64,000 nt of DNA from Streptomyces sp. SDr-06 (GCF_003324565.1 NZ_QOLA01000026.1:1-64000); one strand, 5' to 3'. Shown: positions 9,145-20,312, counted from the first letter of the stretch. The notes: a model not told the origin generated them from the letters alone. Numbers and translations are program-made.

Positions 9145-10631
9145 AAGTTGCTTTACAGCCGGACGGAAGAGTCAGCCCGTTTCCGCCGACGCGCGGGCGT
9201 CTGGGGAACGGGGCGATCGGCCGGCCCGCGATCGACTGGGAGCAGCGGTACCGACGTACCGTGATCACCGGCGACACCCTGGCCACCGCCTTCGTGGTGG
9301 CGGCGATCGGCGGCTTCTTCGGAGTGCGGGACGCGGCCAACTGGCACGAGAAGTGGAGAATCCTCGCCTTCGGCACCGAACTCCTGGTGCTGGGAGCGCT
9401 CGCGGTGAGCCGGGCCTGGGCCCCGGCCGTACTCGGCCAGGGAGCCGAGGAGTTCCGCCGGCTCGGACGCTCGCTGTTCACGGCGGCCGTCGTGCTGGCA
9501 CTCGGGGGCATCGCCCTCACCTCGCGCAACATCAAGCTCTGGATCTTCGTCGCGATCCCGGCCATCGCGCTCGTCACCATGACCGAGCGGTATCTGCTCC
9601 GGCTCTGGCTGCACAAACAGCGCAAGGAAGGCCGGTGCCTGCGTCCGGTGCTCGCCGCCGGCAGCCCGGACACCGTGCGCGACCTGATCGCCAGGACCCG
9701 CAAGTTCCCGCACCTGGGCTGGCAGGTGGAGGCGGTGTGCACGCCGGACGGTCTCGGGTTCGACGGGGACCAGGTGGACCAGGTGCCGGTCGTCGGCCCG
9801 CTCGCGGACGTCGCCAACCACGTCCGCCGCGACGGCTACCGGGTCGTCGCGGTCACGCCGGACCCGCACTGGTCGCCGGACCGGCTGCAGCGCCTGGCGT
9901 GGAACCTCGAGGGCAGCGACGCCGAGATGGTCGTCGCCCCCGTCCTGATGGAGGTGGCCGGACCTCGGCTGCATGTCGACGCGGTGCTCGGGATCCCGCT
10001 GCTGCGGGTCAGCATGCCGACCTTCACCGGAGGTCGCCGGGTGGTCAAGGAGGTCGTCGACCGGATGGGCGCGGCGGTCCTGCTGATGCTCTTCGCGCCG
10101 CTGATGGCGCTCGTCGCGCTGCTCGTGCTCGTGGACAGCCGGGGCGGGGCGTTCTACCGCCAGCGCCGGGTCGGCAAGGACGGCCGCGAGTTCACCATCC
10201 TCAAGTTCCGCACCATGGTCGCCGGGGCCCACCGGGCCCGTGCCGAACTGGCCGACCTCGACGAAGGCGCCGGCCTGCTGTTCAAGGTCCGCCGCGACCC
10301 TCGGGTGACCCGGGTGGGAGCGGTGCTGCGCCGGTACTCGATCGACGAACTGCCACAGCTCCTCAACGTGCTCACCGGCTCGATGTCGCTCGTCGGCCCC
10401 CGGCCGCCGCTGCCGGAGGAGTCCGCCGCGTACGGCCCCGACATCCGGCGGCGCCTGCTGGTCAAGCCCGGTCTCACCGGCCTGTGGCAGATCAGCGGAC
10501 GCAGCGACCTGCCCTGGGAGGAGGCGGTCCGCCTCGACCTGCGGTACGTGGAGGACTGGTCGCTCGCCCTGGACTCGGTGATCTTGTGGAAGACGCTGCG
10601 TGCGGTGCTCCAAGGGCAGGGGGCCTACTGA
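9111..10631 (+). CDS. Polyprenyl-phosphate sugar-1-phosphate transferase (initiating glycosyltransferase)
   Basis: 506 residues. Four N-terminal membrane helices (about 51-158) and a nucleotide-binding-like middle domain precede the C-terminal bacterial sugar transferase domain (about 305-506). That domain has a re-entrant helix, FYRQRRVGKDGREF, the ILKFRTM motif, SIDELPQLLNVL, MSLVGPRPPLP and KPGLTGLWQISGRS. It transfers a sugar phosphate from its nucleotide carrier onto undecaprenyl phosphate at the inner membrane leaflet, starting each repeat unit. The GTG at 9111 is the first possible start in frame. Codon 15 (9153-9155) is TTA; no other start lies between it and the conserved DWEQRYRR, so the TTA is truly coding. 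First gene of a 21-gene operon-like array. Confidence 0.92.
   Translation: MRQTRRTTGDLEVALQPDGRVSPFPPTRGRLGNGAIGRPAIDWEQRYRRTVITGDTLATAFVVAAIGGFFGVRDAANWHEKWRILAFGTELLVLGALAVSRAWAPAVLGQGAEEFRRLGRSLFTAAVVLALGGIALTSRNIKLWIFVAIPAIALVTMTERYLLRLWLHKQRKEGRCLRPVLAAGSPDTVRDLIARTRKFPHLGWQVEAVCTPDGLGFDGDQVDQVPVVGPLADVANHVRRDGYRVVAVTPDPHWSPDRLQRLAWNLEGSDAEMVVAPVLMEVAGPRLHVDAVLGIPLLRVSMPTFTGGRRVVKEVVDRMGAAVLLMLFAPLMALVALLVLVDSRGGAFYRQRRVGKDGREFTILKFRTMVAGAHRARAELADLDEGAGLLFKVRRDPRVTRVGAVLRRYSIDELPQLLNVLTGSMSLVGPRPPLPEESAAYGPDIRRRLLVKPGLTGLWQISGRSDLPWEEAVRLDLRYVEDWSLALDSVILWKTLRAVLQGQGAY
9153..9155 (+). promoter_or_regulatory. TTA leucine codon (bldA-dependent) in the first polysaccharide gene
   Basis: Codon 15 of the sugar transferase gene. 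In Streptomyces TTA is read only by the bldA-encoded tRNA, which accumulates late in growth, so this position can hold back the start of polymer synthesis. Confidence 0.8.
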
Positions 10632-10701
10632 TGGGCGAGGGGCCTTCGGCCGCCGCACGGACCGCGGGCCACCAGCGCCTGCCTGGGGGGAGGAACGGGA
10701 C

Positions 10702-12004
<1,303 letters not shown>

Positions 12005-12015
<11 letters not shown>

Positions 12016-13285
12016 CACATCGTTGGATGCCACGGCCGGCGGCCACCGGCCGGGCCGGCGCGCGCTGATCCTGGTGGAGAACCTGTCGGTGCCGTTCGAC
12101 CGGCGGGTGTGGCAGGAGTGCACCACGCTGCGCGACGCGGGCTGGACCGTGCACGTCATCTGCCCCCGGGGCGAGAAACGGGACACCGAGCCGGAGGCCG
12201 AGGTCGACGGGGTGCGGATCCACCGCTACCCGCTGCGCGCGGCCACCGGAGGGCCGGCCGGGTATCTGCGCGAGTACGGATCGGCGCTGTGGCACACGGC
12301 CCGGCTGGCCCGCAAGGTCGGCCCGGTCCACGTGGTCCACGCCTGCAACCCGCCCGACCTGCTGTTCCTGCCCGCCCTGTGGCTCAAGCGGCGCGGCGCG
12401 CGGTTCGTCTTCGACCAGCACGACCTGGTGCCCGAGCTCTACCTCTCCCGCTTCGACCGCGGCGAGGACCTGCTCCACCGCGCCGTCTGCGCGCTGGAAC
12501 GGCTGACGTACCGGGCCGCCGACATCGTGCTCGCCACGAACGAGAGCTACCGCGACGTCGCGGTCCGCCGCGGTGGCCGCAGGCCCGAGGACGTCTTCGT
12601 GGTGCGCAGCGCGCCCGCCGTCGAACGGTTCCAACCGGTGCCGCCCGAGCCGGAGTTGAAGCGCGGCAAGCCCCATCTGCTGTGCTATCTCGGCGTCATG
12701 GGCCCTCAGGACGGCGTCGACTACGCCCTGCGGGCGCTGGCGAAGCTGCGCGACGAGCTCGGACGGACCGACTGGCACGCGGTGTTCGTCGGCGGCGGTG
12801 ACGCCTTCGACGCGATGGTGGAACTGGCCAAGCAGCTCGGGCTCGGCGACCAGGTGGAGTTCACCGGCCGCATCCCGGACGCCGACCTGGTGCGCTACCT
12901 GTCCACCGCCGACGTGTGCCTCTCCCCCGACCCGCGCAATCCGCTCAACGACGTGTCGACCATGAACAAGGTCCTGGAGTACATGGCCATGGGCCGGCCG
13001 ATCGTCTCCTTCGACCTGCGGGAGGCACGCGTCTCCGCCGGTGACGCGGCCCTCTACGCACCCGCCAACGACGAGGGCGCGTTCGCCGGACTCGTCGCGC
13101 TGCTCCTCGACGATCCGCACAAGCGCGCCCTGATGGGCAAGATCGGCCAGGACCGCGTCACCGGACCGCTCTCCTGGCGCAACTCCCAGAAGGCCCTGCT
13201 CGACGCCTACGCCGCTGCCTGCGGTGACGGCCCCCCGGCGGCGGTCGGCGCCCCGGTCAAGGGCGTTCGAAGGAAGCGCCGTTGA
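12005..13285 (+). CDS. Glycosyltransferase family 4
   Basis: About 426 residues with the two Rossmann halves of GT-B enzymes. The N-terminal half has LVENLSVPFDRRVWQE and VVHACNPPDLL; the C-terminal half has LLCYLGVMGPQDGVDYALRA, then EFTGRIPDADLVRYLSTADVCLSPDP and a nucleotide-sugar-binding stretch NKVLEYMAMGRPIVSFD. It adds one sugar of the repeat unit to the lipid-linked acceptor at the cytoplasmic face. Two TTG codons (12005 and 12023) are the possible starts; the first overlaps the end of the dehydrogenase gene by 11 bases. Its own stop overlaps the next gene's TTG. Donor and acceptor cannot be read from the sequence. Confidence 0.85.
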
Positions 13286-14646
13286 GCGAGGACACGATAC
13301 GCCTGGTCACCATCGGCCGGATCCTTCGCCGGCGCTGGCGGCTCCTCGCCCTCCTCACCATGGTGGGCGCACTCGCCGGCTACGGCACCTCGGCGCTCTT
13401 CCCGCCGCGCTACACGGCCTCGGCGTCGGTCCTGCTGCCGGGGCAGTGGGAGGAGCGCGAGCTGCTGACCCAGGCGGGGATCGCGACCAGCTCCGCGGTG
13501 GTCGACCGCGCGGCGACCGCACTCGGCTGGACGGCCGTCGGCGACAGGCTGCGGGACCAGGTGAGCGCCTCGGCCGCCGACGGCAACATCATCAAGATCT
13601 CGGGCACCGCCGACACCCCGGAGCGCGCGCAGCGGCTGAGCGACCAGGTGGCCCAGCAGTTCGTCGGCTTCGCCGCCCGGATCGCGGGCGGCAGCGCCGA
13701 CACCGACACGACCACCGGGCCCGACGCCCTGCGCCAGCAGGTGGCGGAGGCCAACCGCCGCATCACCGACCTCGCCAACGCCGCCAACCCGGGGCAGACC
13801 GTGGAAAGCGTGCAGGCCCGCACGGAACTCGAGAACCTGCGCACCTCGCTTCAGGCGGCGATGAAGAAGCTGGACCAGAACGGCCCGGCGGCGAACAAGG
13901 CGGGCATGGTCGTCATGGGGCCCGCAGCCCGGCCGACCGGCCAGGCGCCCCCGACCAGGACGCAGCTCGTCGCGGCCGGGGCCCTGCTGTTCTTCCTGCT
14001 CACCGTCGTCGGCCATCTCACCGCCGCACGGATGAACCGCAGGCTGCGGAGCGAGGCGGAGATCGCCACGGCGCTCGGCTCGACGCTGCTCGGCACCGTC
14101 GACGTGCCCGGCGAACGGGCGGCACACCGGCTGCGGGGACATGGCCCGCGGGCCTGGATCCGCCGTCTCCTCGGCACCGACACCCGGTGGGACCTGCCCA
14201 CCCCGCGGCGGTCCGACGACGAGGCCGGCCGCCGGATCCGCTACCGGCGGGTGTGCCACCGCCTCCGGGAGCAACTGCCCGCGCCGCGGCGCCTGTTGGT
14301 CGTCGTACCGGACGGCGACGAGACCGCCCGCCGGGCCGCGGCGCAGCTCGTGGCCGAGGCCAAGAGCGGTCCCCTGCTGCGGGTGGTGGATGTGCCGGTG
14401 GCCCGGCCGATGGTGCCCGACCGCGACAGCGAGTCCGGCGCCCTGGTCGTGCTCAGCGCGGGCAGCTGGACCGCGGAGGAGCTGGCCAAGATCGCCGAGG
14501 CGTGCGCGGACGCGGGGCACGACGTCGTCGGCTTCGTCGTCGCGGGCCTGGTCCGGATCCGTCCGGCGCGGACCTCCGGGCGCCCTGCGGACGACCTGCC
14601 GTTGACGCCCGCGCTGCGCAGCCACGCGAGCGGGGGTTCTGTGTGA
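13282..14646 (+). CDS. Wzz-type polysaccharide co-polymerase with decayed nucleotide-binding domain (first copy)
   Basis: 454 residues. A Wzz N-terminal segment has a membrane helix at 22-42, an extracytoplasmic region with coiled-coil-forming stretches (about 140-215) and a second helix at about 229-249. The C-terminal part (about 330-430) resembles the Rossmann fold of bacterial tyrosine kinases, but where a P-loop is expected it reads VVVPDGDETARRAAAQL, with no GK(S/T). It probably sets polymer chain length or organises the assembly complex rather than acting as a kinase. The TTG start at 13282 overlaps the previous stop (TTGA) and has AAGGAAG upstream. A second, similar protein follows immediately. 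Confidence 0.8.
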   Translation: MSEDTIRLVTIGRILRRRWRLLALLTMVGALAGYGTSALFPPRYTASASVLLPGQWEERELLTQAGIATSSAVVDRAATALGWTAVGDRLRDQVSASAADGNIIKISGTADTPERAQRLSDQVAQQFVGFAARIAGGSADTDTTTGPDALRQQVAEANRRITDLANAANPGQTVESVQARTELENLRTSLQAAMKKLDQNGPAANKAGMVVMGPAARPTGQAPPTRTQLVAAGALLFFLLTVVGHLTAARMNRRLRSEAEIATALGSTLLGTVDVPGERAAHRLRGHGPRAWIRRLLGTDTRWDLPTPRRSDDEAGRRIRYRRVCHRLREQLPAPRRLLVVVPDGDETARRAAAQLVAEAKSGPLLRVVDVPVARPMVPDRDSESGALVVLSAGSWTAEELAKIAEACADAGHDVVGFVVAGLVRIRPARTSGRPADDLPLTPALRSHASGGSV

Positions 14647-16169
14647 CGACGAGCAACACGTCCCCGTCACCGGACGCCGCGCCGCTCCTCGATGTGCAGG
14701 CGTTGGTGGTGTCCGTGCGCAGGCGCCGCCGCCTGTGGTGCGCCACGGCGCTGCTGGGACTGCTGATCGGCGCGGCGATGGCGGTCCTCATGCCCGCGCC
14801 CCCGGCCGCGGTGACCAAGCTCCTGGTCGCCCACCAGGAGGACCAGCCGAACGACACCGGAACGCTGATCCGCACCGACGTGGCCCTGCTCGGCACCACG
14901 CGGATCGCCGGCCAGGCCCTGCGCTCCCTCAAGTCCACGGAGAAACCGGAGGACTTCCTGCGGGAGTACCACGGCACCGGCCTGACCAACAACCTGTTGC
15001 AGATCGACGTGACGGGGGCCAGCGACACCCAGGCGGTGGCCCGGGCCAAGGCGCTGGCCGACGCGTTCATCACGGACCACGTGACACGGATGCAGGATGC
15101 CGCGAACGCCGAGGCCAAGGCCCTGCTCGACCAACGCGACCGCATGCGGGACGAACTCGCCCAGGTCAACAAGGCGATCGGGAACCGGTCGCCGGGCAGC
15201 GACCCGAAGGCCTCGGCGAGCATCGAGTCGCTCTTCGCCCGCCGGGCCGAGCTCAACTCGCGGATCGCCGACTTCGACCAGCGCGCCGCGCAGGCGCGGA
15301 CCGGCGCGCCCCGGCTCGTCGCCGGCACGCAGATCGTGGACGCCCCGCGCGCGGTGGCGCACTCCCTGCCGAAGACCGCTCTCACCGACGCCGGGATCGG
15401 CCTCGTCCTCGGCCTCGTCGTCGGGATCGCGCTGGCCGCGGTCGCCACGGTGGTGGCCGACCGTCCCGTACTGCGCCGGGAGATCGCGGCGAACCTGGGC
15501 GCCTCGGTCATCGCGGAGCTGCCCCGCGTGCCGCGCCGGTCCGGCGTGCCGTGGCAGCGCCGCCGGGTGCGGGCGGCCCGCGAACGGCTCCGCGCGACCC
15601 TGGCCCGCACGGTGCGCGGTTCCGCCGAACCGCTCTCGCTCCTCGAACTGGGCTGTGCGCACACCACGAGCGTGATCGCCCTCGACCTCGCCGAGGCGCT
15701 GGCTGCGGACGGGCCCGTGGTGATCGTCGACGGTCTGCCGGGGCCGCTGCTCGCCGACCAGGACAAGCCGGGTGGCCCGTTGGTGGTCCGCGGCGAGCGC
15801 GCCGCGCGGCTGTCGCGCCAGGAGCGCTGGTTCGGCGTCGGCTCGGTCGCACCCGGCACGGCGTGGACCGACCTCCCCCACCTCGGAGGCCAGACCGTGC
15901 TCGTGGTGCGGGCCGGGCACGGCAGCGCGGCCTGGCTGCACACCGTGGCACGGCAGCTCGCCGACCTGAGCATCGTGGTCATCGGTGTCGTACTGATCGA
16001 CCCCGACCCGCGTGACAAGACCGACGGCACGCTGTGGGACGGGCTGCACACCGCTCTGCGCGGGCACAACGAGCGGCTGGCCCGGCAGAGCGAGCCGGAC
16101 CGGCGGCCCACGGAGCGGCTGACGACCTGGGCCTCGCGGGTCCCGGACAGCGACCAGGAGGCACGTTAG
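14643..16169 (+). CDS. Wzz-type polysaccharide co-polymerase, degenerate BY-kinase-like (second copy)
   Basis: 508 residues from the GTG at 14643, which overlaps the previous stop (GTGA). Membrane helices lie at about 31-51 and 250-272, flanking an extracytoplasmic Wzz domain with helical coiled-coil segments around 140-225. The cytoplasmic domain follows the BY-kinase pattern, yet the Walker A position reads LGCAHTTSVIALDLAEALA near 336-355, without the Gly-Lys-Ser/Thr, while the Walker A' strand survives as VVIVDGLPG. No Tyr-rich tail is present. It is therefore a probable pseudokinase co-polymerase. Two such genes in tandem suggest either a heteromeric complex or a duplication with separate roles. 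Confidence 0.8.
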   Translation: MTTSNTSPSPDAAPLLDVQALVVSVRRRRRLWCATALLGLLIGAAMAVLMPAPPAAVTKLLVAHQEDQPNDTGTLIRTDVALLGTTRIAGQALRSLKSTEKPEDFLREYHGTGLTNNLLQIDVTGASDTQAVARAKALADAFITDHVTRMQDAANAEAKALLDQRDRMRDELAQVNKAIGNRSPGSDPKASASIESLFARRAELNSRIADFDQRAAQARTGAPRLVAGTQIVDAPRAVAHSLPKTALTDAGIGLVLGLVVGIALAAVATVVADRPVLRREIAANLGASVIAELPRVPRRSGVPWQRRRVRAARERLRATLARTVRGSAEPLSLLELGCAHTTSVIALDLAEALAADGPVVIVDGLPGPLLADQDKPGGPLVVRGERAARLSRQERWFGVGSVAPGTAWTDLPHLGGQTVLVVRAGHGSAAWLHTVARQLADLSIVVIGVVLIDPDPRDKTDGTLWDGLHTALRGHNERLARQSEPDRRPTERLTTWASRVPDSDQEAR

Positions 16170-16172
16170 AAG

Positions 16173-18101
16173 ATGTGCGGCATCGCAGGCACGTACCGGT
16201 GGCCGGACGGAAAGGCCGTCACCGACCGGCTCACCGAAACCCTCGTCCACCGCGGCCCGGACGGGGCGGGCCGCTACAGCCACCCCGTCGGTGACGGCGA
16301 GGTGCACCTCGGGCACCGCCGGCTCGCCATCCTCGACCTGTCCGCGACCGGGGCCCAGCCGATGGTCTCGGGGGGCCTGGCCCTGTCGTACAACGGGGAG
16401 CTGTACAACGCCCCCGAGCTGCGTGCGGAGTTGACGGCCGCCGGGGTGCGCTTTCGCGGCACCTCCGACACCGAGGTGCTGCTTGAGGCCTGGCGGCGCT
16501 GGGGCACCGACTGCCTGCCCCGGCTGCGTGGCATGTTCGCGTTCGCCGTCTTCGACGAGCGCACCGGTGAACTGGTGCTCGCCCGCGACCAGTTGGGCAT
16601 CAAGCCGCTGTTCCTGCTCCGGCGCGGCATGGGCCTGGTGTTCGCCTCCGAGCTCAAGGCGCTCGCCGCCGTGACCGGGGAGTCGCTGCGGGTGGACCAC
16701 GCGGCCCTGGTGGCCTCGCTGCTGTACTACTGGGTGCCGGACTCGCGGTGCGCGTTCCGCGAGGCGGAGAAGCTGCCGCCCGGAAGCTGGCTGCGGTGCC
16801 GGCCCGACGGGCGGGTGGAGCGCGGCCGGTTCTGGAACCTCCGGGACGTCGCGGCCGAGGGCCAGGAGCGGGCCCGCGCCGGCGAACGGCCCGACCTGGC
16901 GGCGATCGTCGAGGACTCGACCCGGCGCCACCTGCTCTCCGACGTACCCGTGGCGACATTCCTCTCCGGCGGTCTCGACTCCAGCTATCTGACCGCGCTG
17001 GCGGCCCGCCACCACCCCGGCATCTCCGCCTACACGATCGGGTTCCGCGCCGAGGACGCCAGGTTCGAGGCGATGCCGGACGACCTGCGCTACGCCCGGC
17101 AGGTGGCCGGACGGTTCGGTGTCGACCTGCACGAGATCGAGATCGCCCCGGACGTGCTCGACCTGCTGCCGCGCATGACGTACCACCTGGACGAGCCGAT
17201 CGGCGACCCCGCCGCGATCAACACGTACCTGATCTGCTCGGCCGCCCGGGAGGCCGGTGTCAAGGTGATGCTCTCGGGGATGGGCGCCGACGAGCTGTTC
17301 GCCGGGTACCGCAAGCACCTCGCCAACCTGATCGCGCTGCGCTACCAGCGCGTCCCGCGGCCGCTGCGGCGCGGCCTCGCCAGGGGTGTGGACCGGCTGC
17401 CGGTCGCCACGGCGCGGCGGGGCTACCGGTCGGTGCGCTTCGCCAAGCGGTTCCTGTCCTTCGCGGACCTGCCGGAGGAGACCGCGTTCCGGCGCAGCTA
17501 CACGCTGTACGACCAGGACGAGCTGCTCGGCCTCATCGACCCGGACCTGGCCGGCACGGTCGAGGACGTGCTGACCGAGCACGCGGACACCTACCGGGAC
17601 AACGAGCTCGACGACTTCGTCAACCGCATGTGCCTGGCCGACGCCCGGATGTTCCTGCCGGGCCTCAACCTCGCCTACACCGACCGGTCGAGCATGGCCG
17701 CGTCGATCGAGGTGCGGGTGCCGTACGTGGACGTCGAGGTGGTCAGGGCGGCGTTCGCCGTGCCGGGCGAGCGCAAGATCGCCGGACGGCAGGGCAAGGC
17801 GGTCCTCAAGGAGGCGGCCGCCTCGGTCCTGCCACGGGAGATCGTCTACCGGCCCAAGGGCCTCTTCAGCGCCCCGCTGCGGGCCTGGATGAGCCGGGAC
17901 CTGGCCCCGCTGGTGCGTGAGGTCGTCCACGACGGCGTGCTCGTGAACTCCGGGCTGCTGCGCCGTGACGCGCTGGCCCGCATGGTCGCCGAGGACGCCG
18001 CCGGACAGCGCGACTTCTCCAAGCATCTGTGGCATGTGCTGACCCTCGAGTACTGGTATCGCGGCGCGACCTCAGGACCCGGCCAGAGCCAAGCGGCCTG
18101 A
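16173..18101 (+). CDS. AsnB-type glutamine-dependent amidotransferase
   Basis: 642 residues, near the usual length of AsnB. The mature N-terminus MCGIAGTYRW supplies the Cys2 nucleophile for glutamine hydrolysis, with HRGPDG and SYNGELYN of the class II amidotransferase domain. The synthetase domain has the ATP-pyrophosphatase loop FLSGGLDSS (about 263-271) and GMGADELFAGYRKH. In polysaccharide loci such proteins (for example WbpS) amidate the carboxylate of a uronic acid rather than aspartate. Beside a GDP-mannuronate-forming dehydrogenase I infer formation of a hexuronamide. It is followed by the two-domain oxidoreductase and heparinase-like genes, a trio I recall together in other polysaccharide loci. 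Plain asparagine synthesis cannot be ruled out from sequence. Confidence 0.85.
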   Translation: MCGIAGTYRWPDGKAVTDRLTETLVHRGPDGAGRYSHPVGDGEVHLGHRRLAILDLSATGAQPMVSGGLALSYNGELYNAPELRAELTAAGVRFRGTSDTEVLLEAWRRWGTDCLPRLRGMFAFAVFDERTGELVLARDQLGIKPLFLLRRGMGLVFASELKALAAVTGESLRVDHAALVASLLYYWVPDSRCAFREAEKLPPGSWLRCRPDGRVERGRFWNLRDVAAEGQERARAGERPDLAAIVEDSTRRHLLSDVPVATFLSGGLDSSYLTALAARHHPGISAYTIGFRAEDARFEAMPDDLRYARQVAGRFGVDLHEIEIAPDVLDLLPRMTYHLDEPIGDPAAINTYLICSAAREAGVKVMLSGMGADELFAGYRKHLANLIALRYQRVPRPLRRGLARGVDRLPVATARRGYRSVRFAKRFLSFADLPEETAFRRSYTLYDQDELLGLIDPDLAGTVEDVLTEHADTYRDNELDDFVNRMCLADARMFLPGLNLAYTDRSSMAASIEVRVPYVDVEVVRAAFAVPGERKIAGRQGKAVLKEAAASVLPREIVYRPKGLFSAPLRAWMSRDLAPLVREVVHDGVLVNSGLLRRDALARMVAEDAAGQRDFSKHLWHVLTLEYWYRGATSGPGQSQAA

Positions 18102-18134
18102 CGGTGTTGACAGTTGGAACACAGAGGAGCTCGG

Positions 18135-20312
18135 GTGAAACAGGTTGTTCAGAACTACAAGAGCGGCGAGCTGGCGGTGCTCGACGTGCCGGTCCCGGCG
18201 TGCAAGCCGGGCGGTGTGCTGGTCCGCACCGCCTACTCGCTGATCTCGACCGGGACCGAGCTCATGAAGGTGTCCGAGGCCGGCCTGTCGATGGTGGGCA
18301 AGGCCCGCTCCCGGCCGGACCAGGTGGCCAAGGTCATGCAGAGCGTGGCCACCAACGGCGTGGCCGCCACCTACCAGAAGGTGATCAACCGGCTGGACTC
18401 GTACACACCGCTGGGCTACTCGCTGTGCGGGGTGGTCGAGCAGGTCGGCACCGGCATCGACGACGTGGCGGTCGGCGACCTCGTGGCCTGCGCCGGCAAC
18501 GAGCACGCGCTGCACGCCGAGCTGAACTGGGTGCCCAAGAACCTCTACACCCGGGTGCCGCGGGGCCTCGATCCCCGGCACGCGGCGTTCGGCACCGTCG
18601 GGTCCATCGCGTTACAGGGCGTGCGCCGCGGCGAGCCCCGACTCGGAGAGGTGGCCCTCGTCATCGGCCTCGGGCTGATCGGGCAGTTGGTGGCGCAGCT
18701 CCTCTCCGCCTCCGGGGTCCGCGTCGTCGGGGTCGACCCCGACCCGGCGCGCTGTGCCCTCGCCGAGCGCCTGGGCGCCGCGGCCTGTGGCGATCCGCAG
18801 TCCGCGGCCGTGGAGAGCGCCGTCGCCGAACTCACGGACGGCCACGGCGTGGACCAGGTGTACCTGGCGGCCGGCGGCGCCGACAACCAGCCCGTCGAGG
18901 TGGCCGCCCGGCTCTGCCGCGACCGCGGCCGGGTCGTCGACATCGGCAAGTGCCGCCTGGACCTGCCGTGGAACGCCTACTACGAGAAGGAGCTCGACGT
19001 CCGGTTCTCGCGCAGCTACGGCCCCGGGCGCTACGACCCGGAGTACGAGCTGGAGGGACGCGACTACCCGATCGGCTACGTGCGCTGGACCGAGCGCCGC
19101 AATCTGGCCTGCTTCCTCGATCTGCTCGCCCGCGGCCGCGTCGACGTGGAGCCGCTGGTCTCCCACACCGCCGACTTCGCCGACGCCGTGCGGACGTACC
19201 AGGGGCTCAAGGACGGCGACCTGAAGGCCGTCGCCGTGCTGTTCCGGTACACCGGACAGGCCCAGGAAGCGGCGGCCCCCACGGTGGCCGTGCCCGCGGT
19301 GAAGCGTCAGGGCAGCGCGGCACCCGCGCGGCCCGCCGGCACACCGGTGCGGCTCGCGTTCGTCGGCGCGGGCAACTACGCGACGTCGATGCTGCTGCCG
19401 CACCTGGCGCGGCGCGAGGGGGTGGAGCTGTCGACGGTGGTCACCACCACGGCGCTGTCCGCGGCCAACGCGCAGCGCAAGTTCGGCTTCGCCAGGGCGA
19501 CCACCGACCTCGACGCCGTGCTCGGTGACAAGTCCATCGACGCGGTGTTCGTCGTCACCCGCCACAGCTCGCACGCCGAACTGACCAGACAGGCGCTGCT
19601 GGCGGGCAAGACGGTGTTCGTGGAGAAGCCGTTGGCGCTCACCGAGGACGAGCTGGCCAAGGTGCTCGCGGCCGTCGAGGAGTCCGGCAACGACCGGCTG
19701 CAGGTGGGCTTCAACCGGCGGTTCGCGCCGCTGCTGCGCGAGGCCAGGAAGCGGTTCGGCCCCCGCACCGGGCCGGCCGGCCTGCGCTATCTGGTCAACG
19801 CGGGCCGCCTCGACCACGGCAGCTGGTACCTCCAACAGGGCACCGAGGGCTCGCGGTTCGCCGGCGAGGGGGGCCACTTCATCGACACGGCGAGCTGGCT
19901 CCTGGACGCCGATCCGGTCTCGGTGTACGCGGTCGCCCCGTCCGGCACCGAGGACCTCCAGGTCCTGCTGCGCTACCCGGACGGATCCACCGCGACCATC
20001 AGCTACGTCACCACCGGCGCACCCGGCTACCCCAAGGAGACACTGGACCTGGTGGCGGACGGCAAGGTGCTGCGGCTCGACGACTTCGTCCGTGCCTCGG
20101 TCCACGGCCGCGAGCGGTGGGTCAGTTCGCGGCTGCCCAAGGCACGGGACAAGGGCCAGTCCGCCGAGCTGGCCGCGTTCATCCGGGCGGTGCGGACCGG
20201 CGGGCCGATGCCGGTGCCGCTGGAGTCGCTGGTCGCCACCACGTCGGCCACCCTCGCCGTGCGGGCCGGCCTGGCCGGTGGCGCTCCGGTCACGCTGGCG
20301 AGGACGCGATGA
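18135..20312 (+). CDS. Two-domain oxidoreductase (MDR-type dehydrogenase fused to Gfo/Idh/MocA)
   Basis: 725 residues from the GTG at 18135, which has GAGGAGC upstream. Residues 1-375 are a medium-chain dehydrogenase-like fold with an NAD-binding VIGLGLIGQLVAQLL, but the usual zinc-ligand region reads SLISTGTEL without Cys, so zinc catalysis is unlikely. Residues about 403-725 are a Gfo/Idh/MocA domain starting LAFVGAGNYATSML and containing VFVEKPLALTEDEL. It probably oxidises or epimerises a sugar of the polymer or its precursor. Codon 160 (18612-18614) is TTA. Its stop overlaps the ATG of the heparinase-like gene. Family assignment is firm, reaction unknown. Confidence 0.85.
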   Translation: MKQVVQNYKSGELAVLDVPVPACKPGGVLVRTAYSLISTGTELMKVSEAGLSMVGKARSRPDQVAKVMQSVATNGVAATYQKVINRLDSYTPLGYSLCGVVEQVGTGIDDVAVGDLVACAGNEHALHAELNWVPKNLYTRVPRGLDPRHAAFGTVGSIALQGVRRGEPRLGEVALVIGLGLIGQLVAQLLSASGVRVVGVDPDPARCALAERLGAAACGDPQSAAVESAVAELTDGHGVDQVYLAAGGADNQPVEVAARLCRDRGRVVDIGKCRLDLPWNAYYEKELDVRFSRSYGPGRYDPEYELEGRDYPIGYVRWTERRNLACFLDLLARGRVDVEPLVSHTADFADAVRTYQGLKDGDLKAVAVLFRYTGQAQEAAAPTVAVPAVKRQGSAAPARPAGTPVRLAFVGAGNYATSMLLPHLARREGVELSTVVTTTALSAANAQRKFGFARATTDLDAVLGDKSIDAVFVVTRHSSHAELTRQALLAGKTVFVEKPLALTEDELAKVLAAVEESGNDRLQVGFNRRFAPLLREARKRFGPRTGPAGLRYLVNAGRLDHGSWYLQQGTEGSRFAGEGGHFIDTASWLLDADPVSVYAVAPSGTEDLQVLLRYPDGSTATISYVTTGAPGYPKETLDLVADGKVLRLDDFVRASVHGRERWVSSRLPKARDKGQSAELAAFIRAVRTGGPMPVPLESLVATTSATLAVRAGLAGGAPVTLARTR
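18612..18614 (+). promoter_or_regulatory. TTA leucine codon in the two-domain oxidoreductase gene
   Basis: Codon 160, in the stretch encoding SIALQG. Second of three TTA codons in the polysaccharide locus. Confidence 0.8.

Noticed and set aside
8851..9264. 137-codon ORF in the polysaccharide leader encoding a repeated HVEPL.TW
   Set aside because: Runs out of frame into the sugar transferase gene, and its repeat comes from the DNA direct repeat; no family resemblance.
14667..18035. 1122-codon antisense frame across the co-polymerase and amidotransferase genes
   Set aside because: Shadow frame with repetitive composition; genes on the other strand have clear domains and coupled starts.
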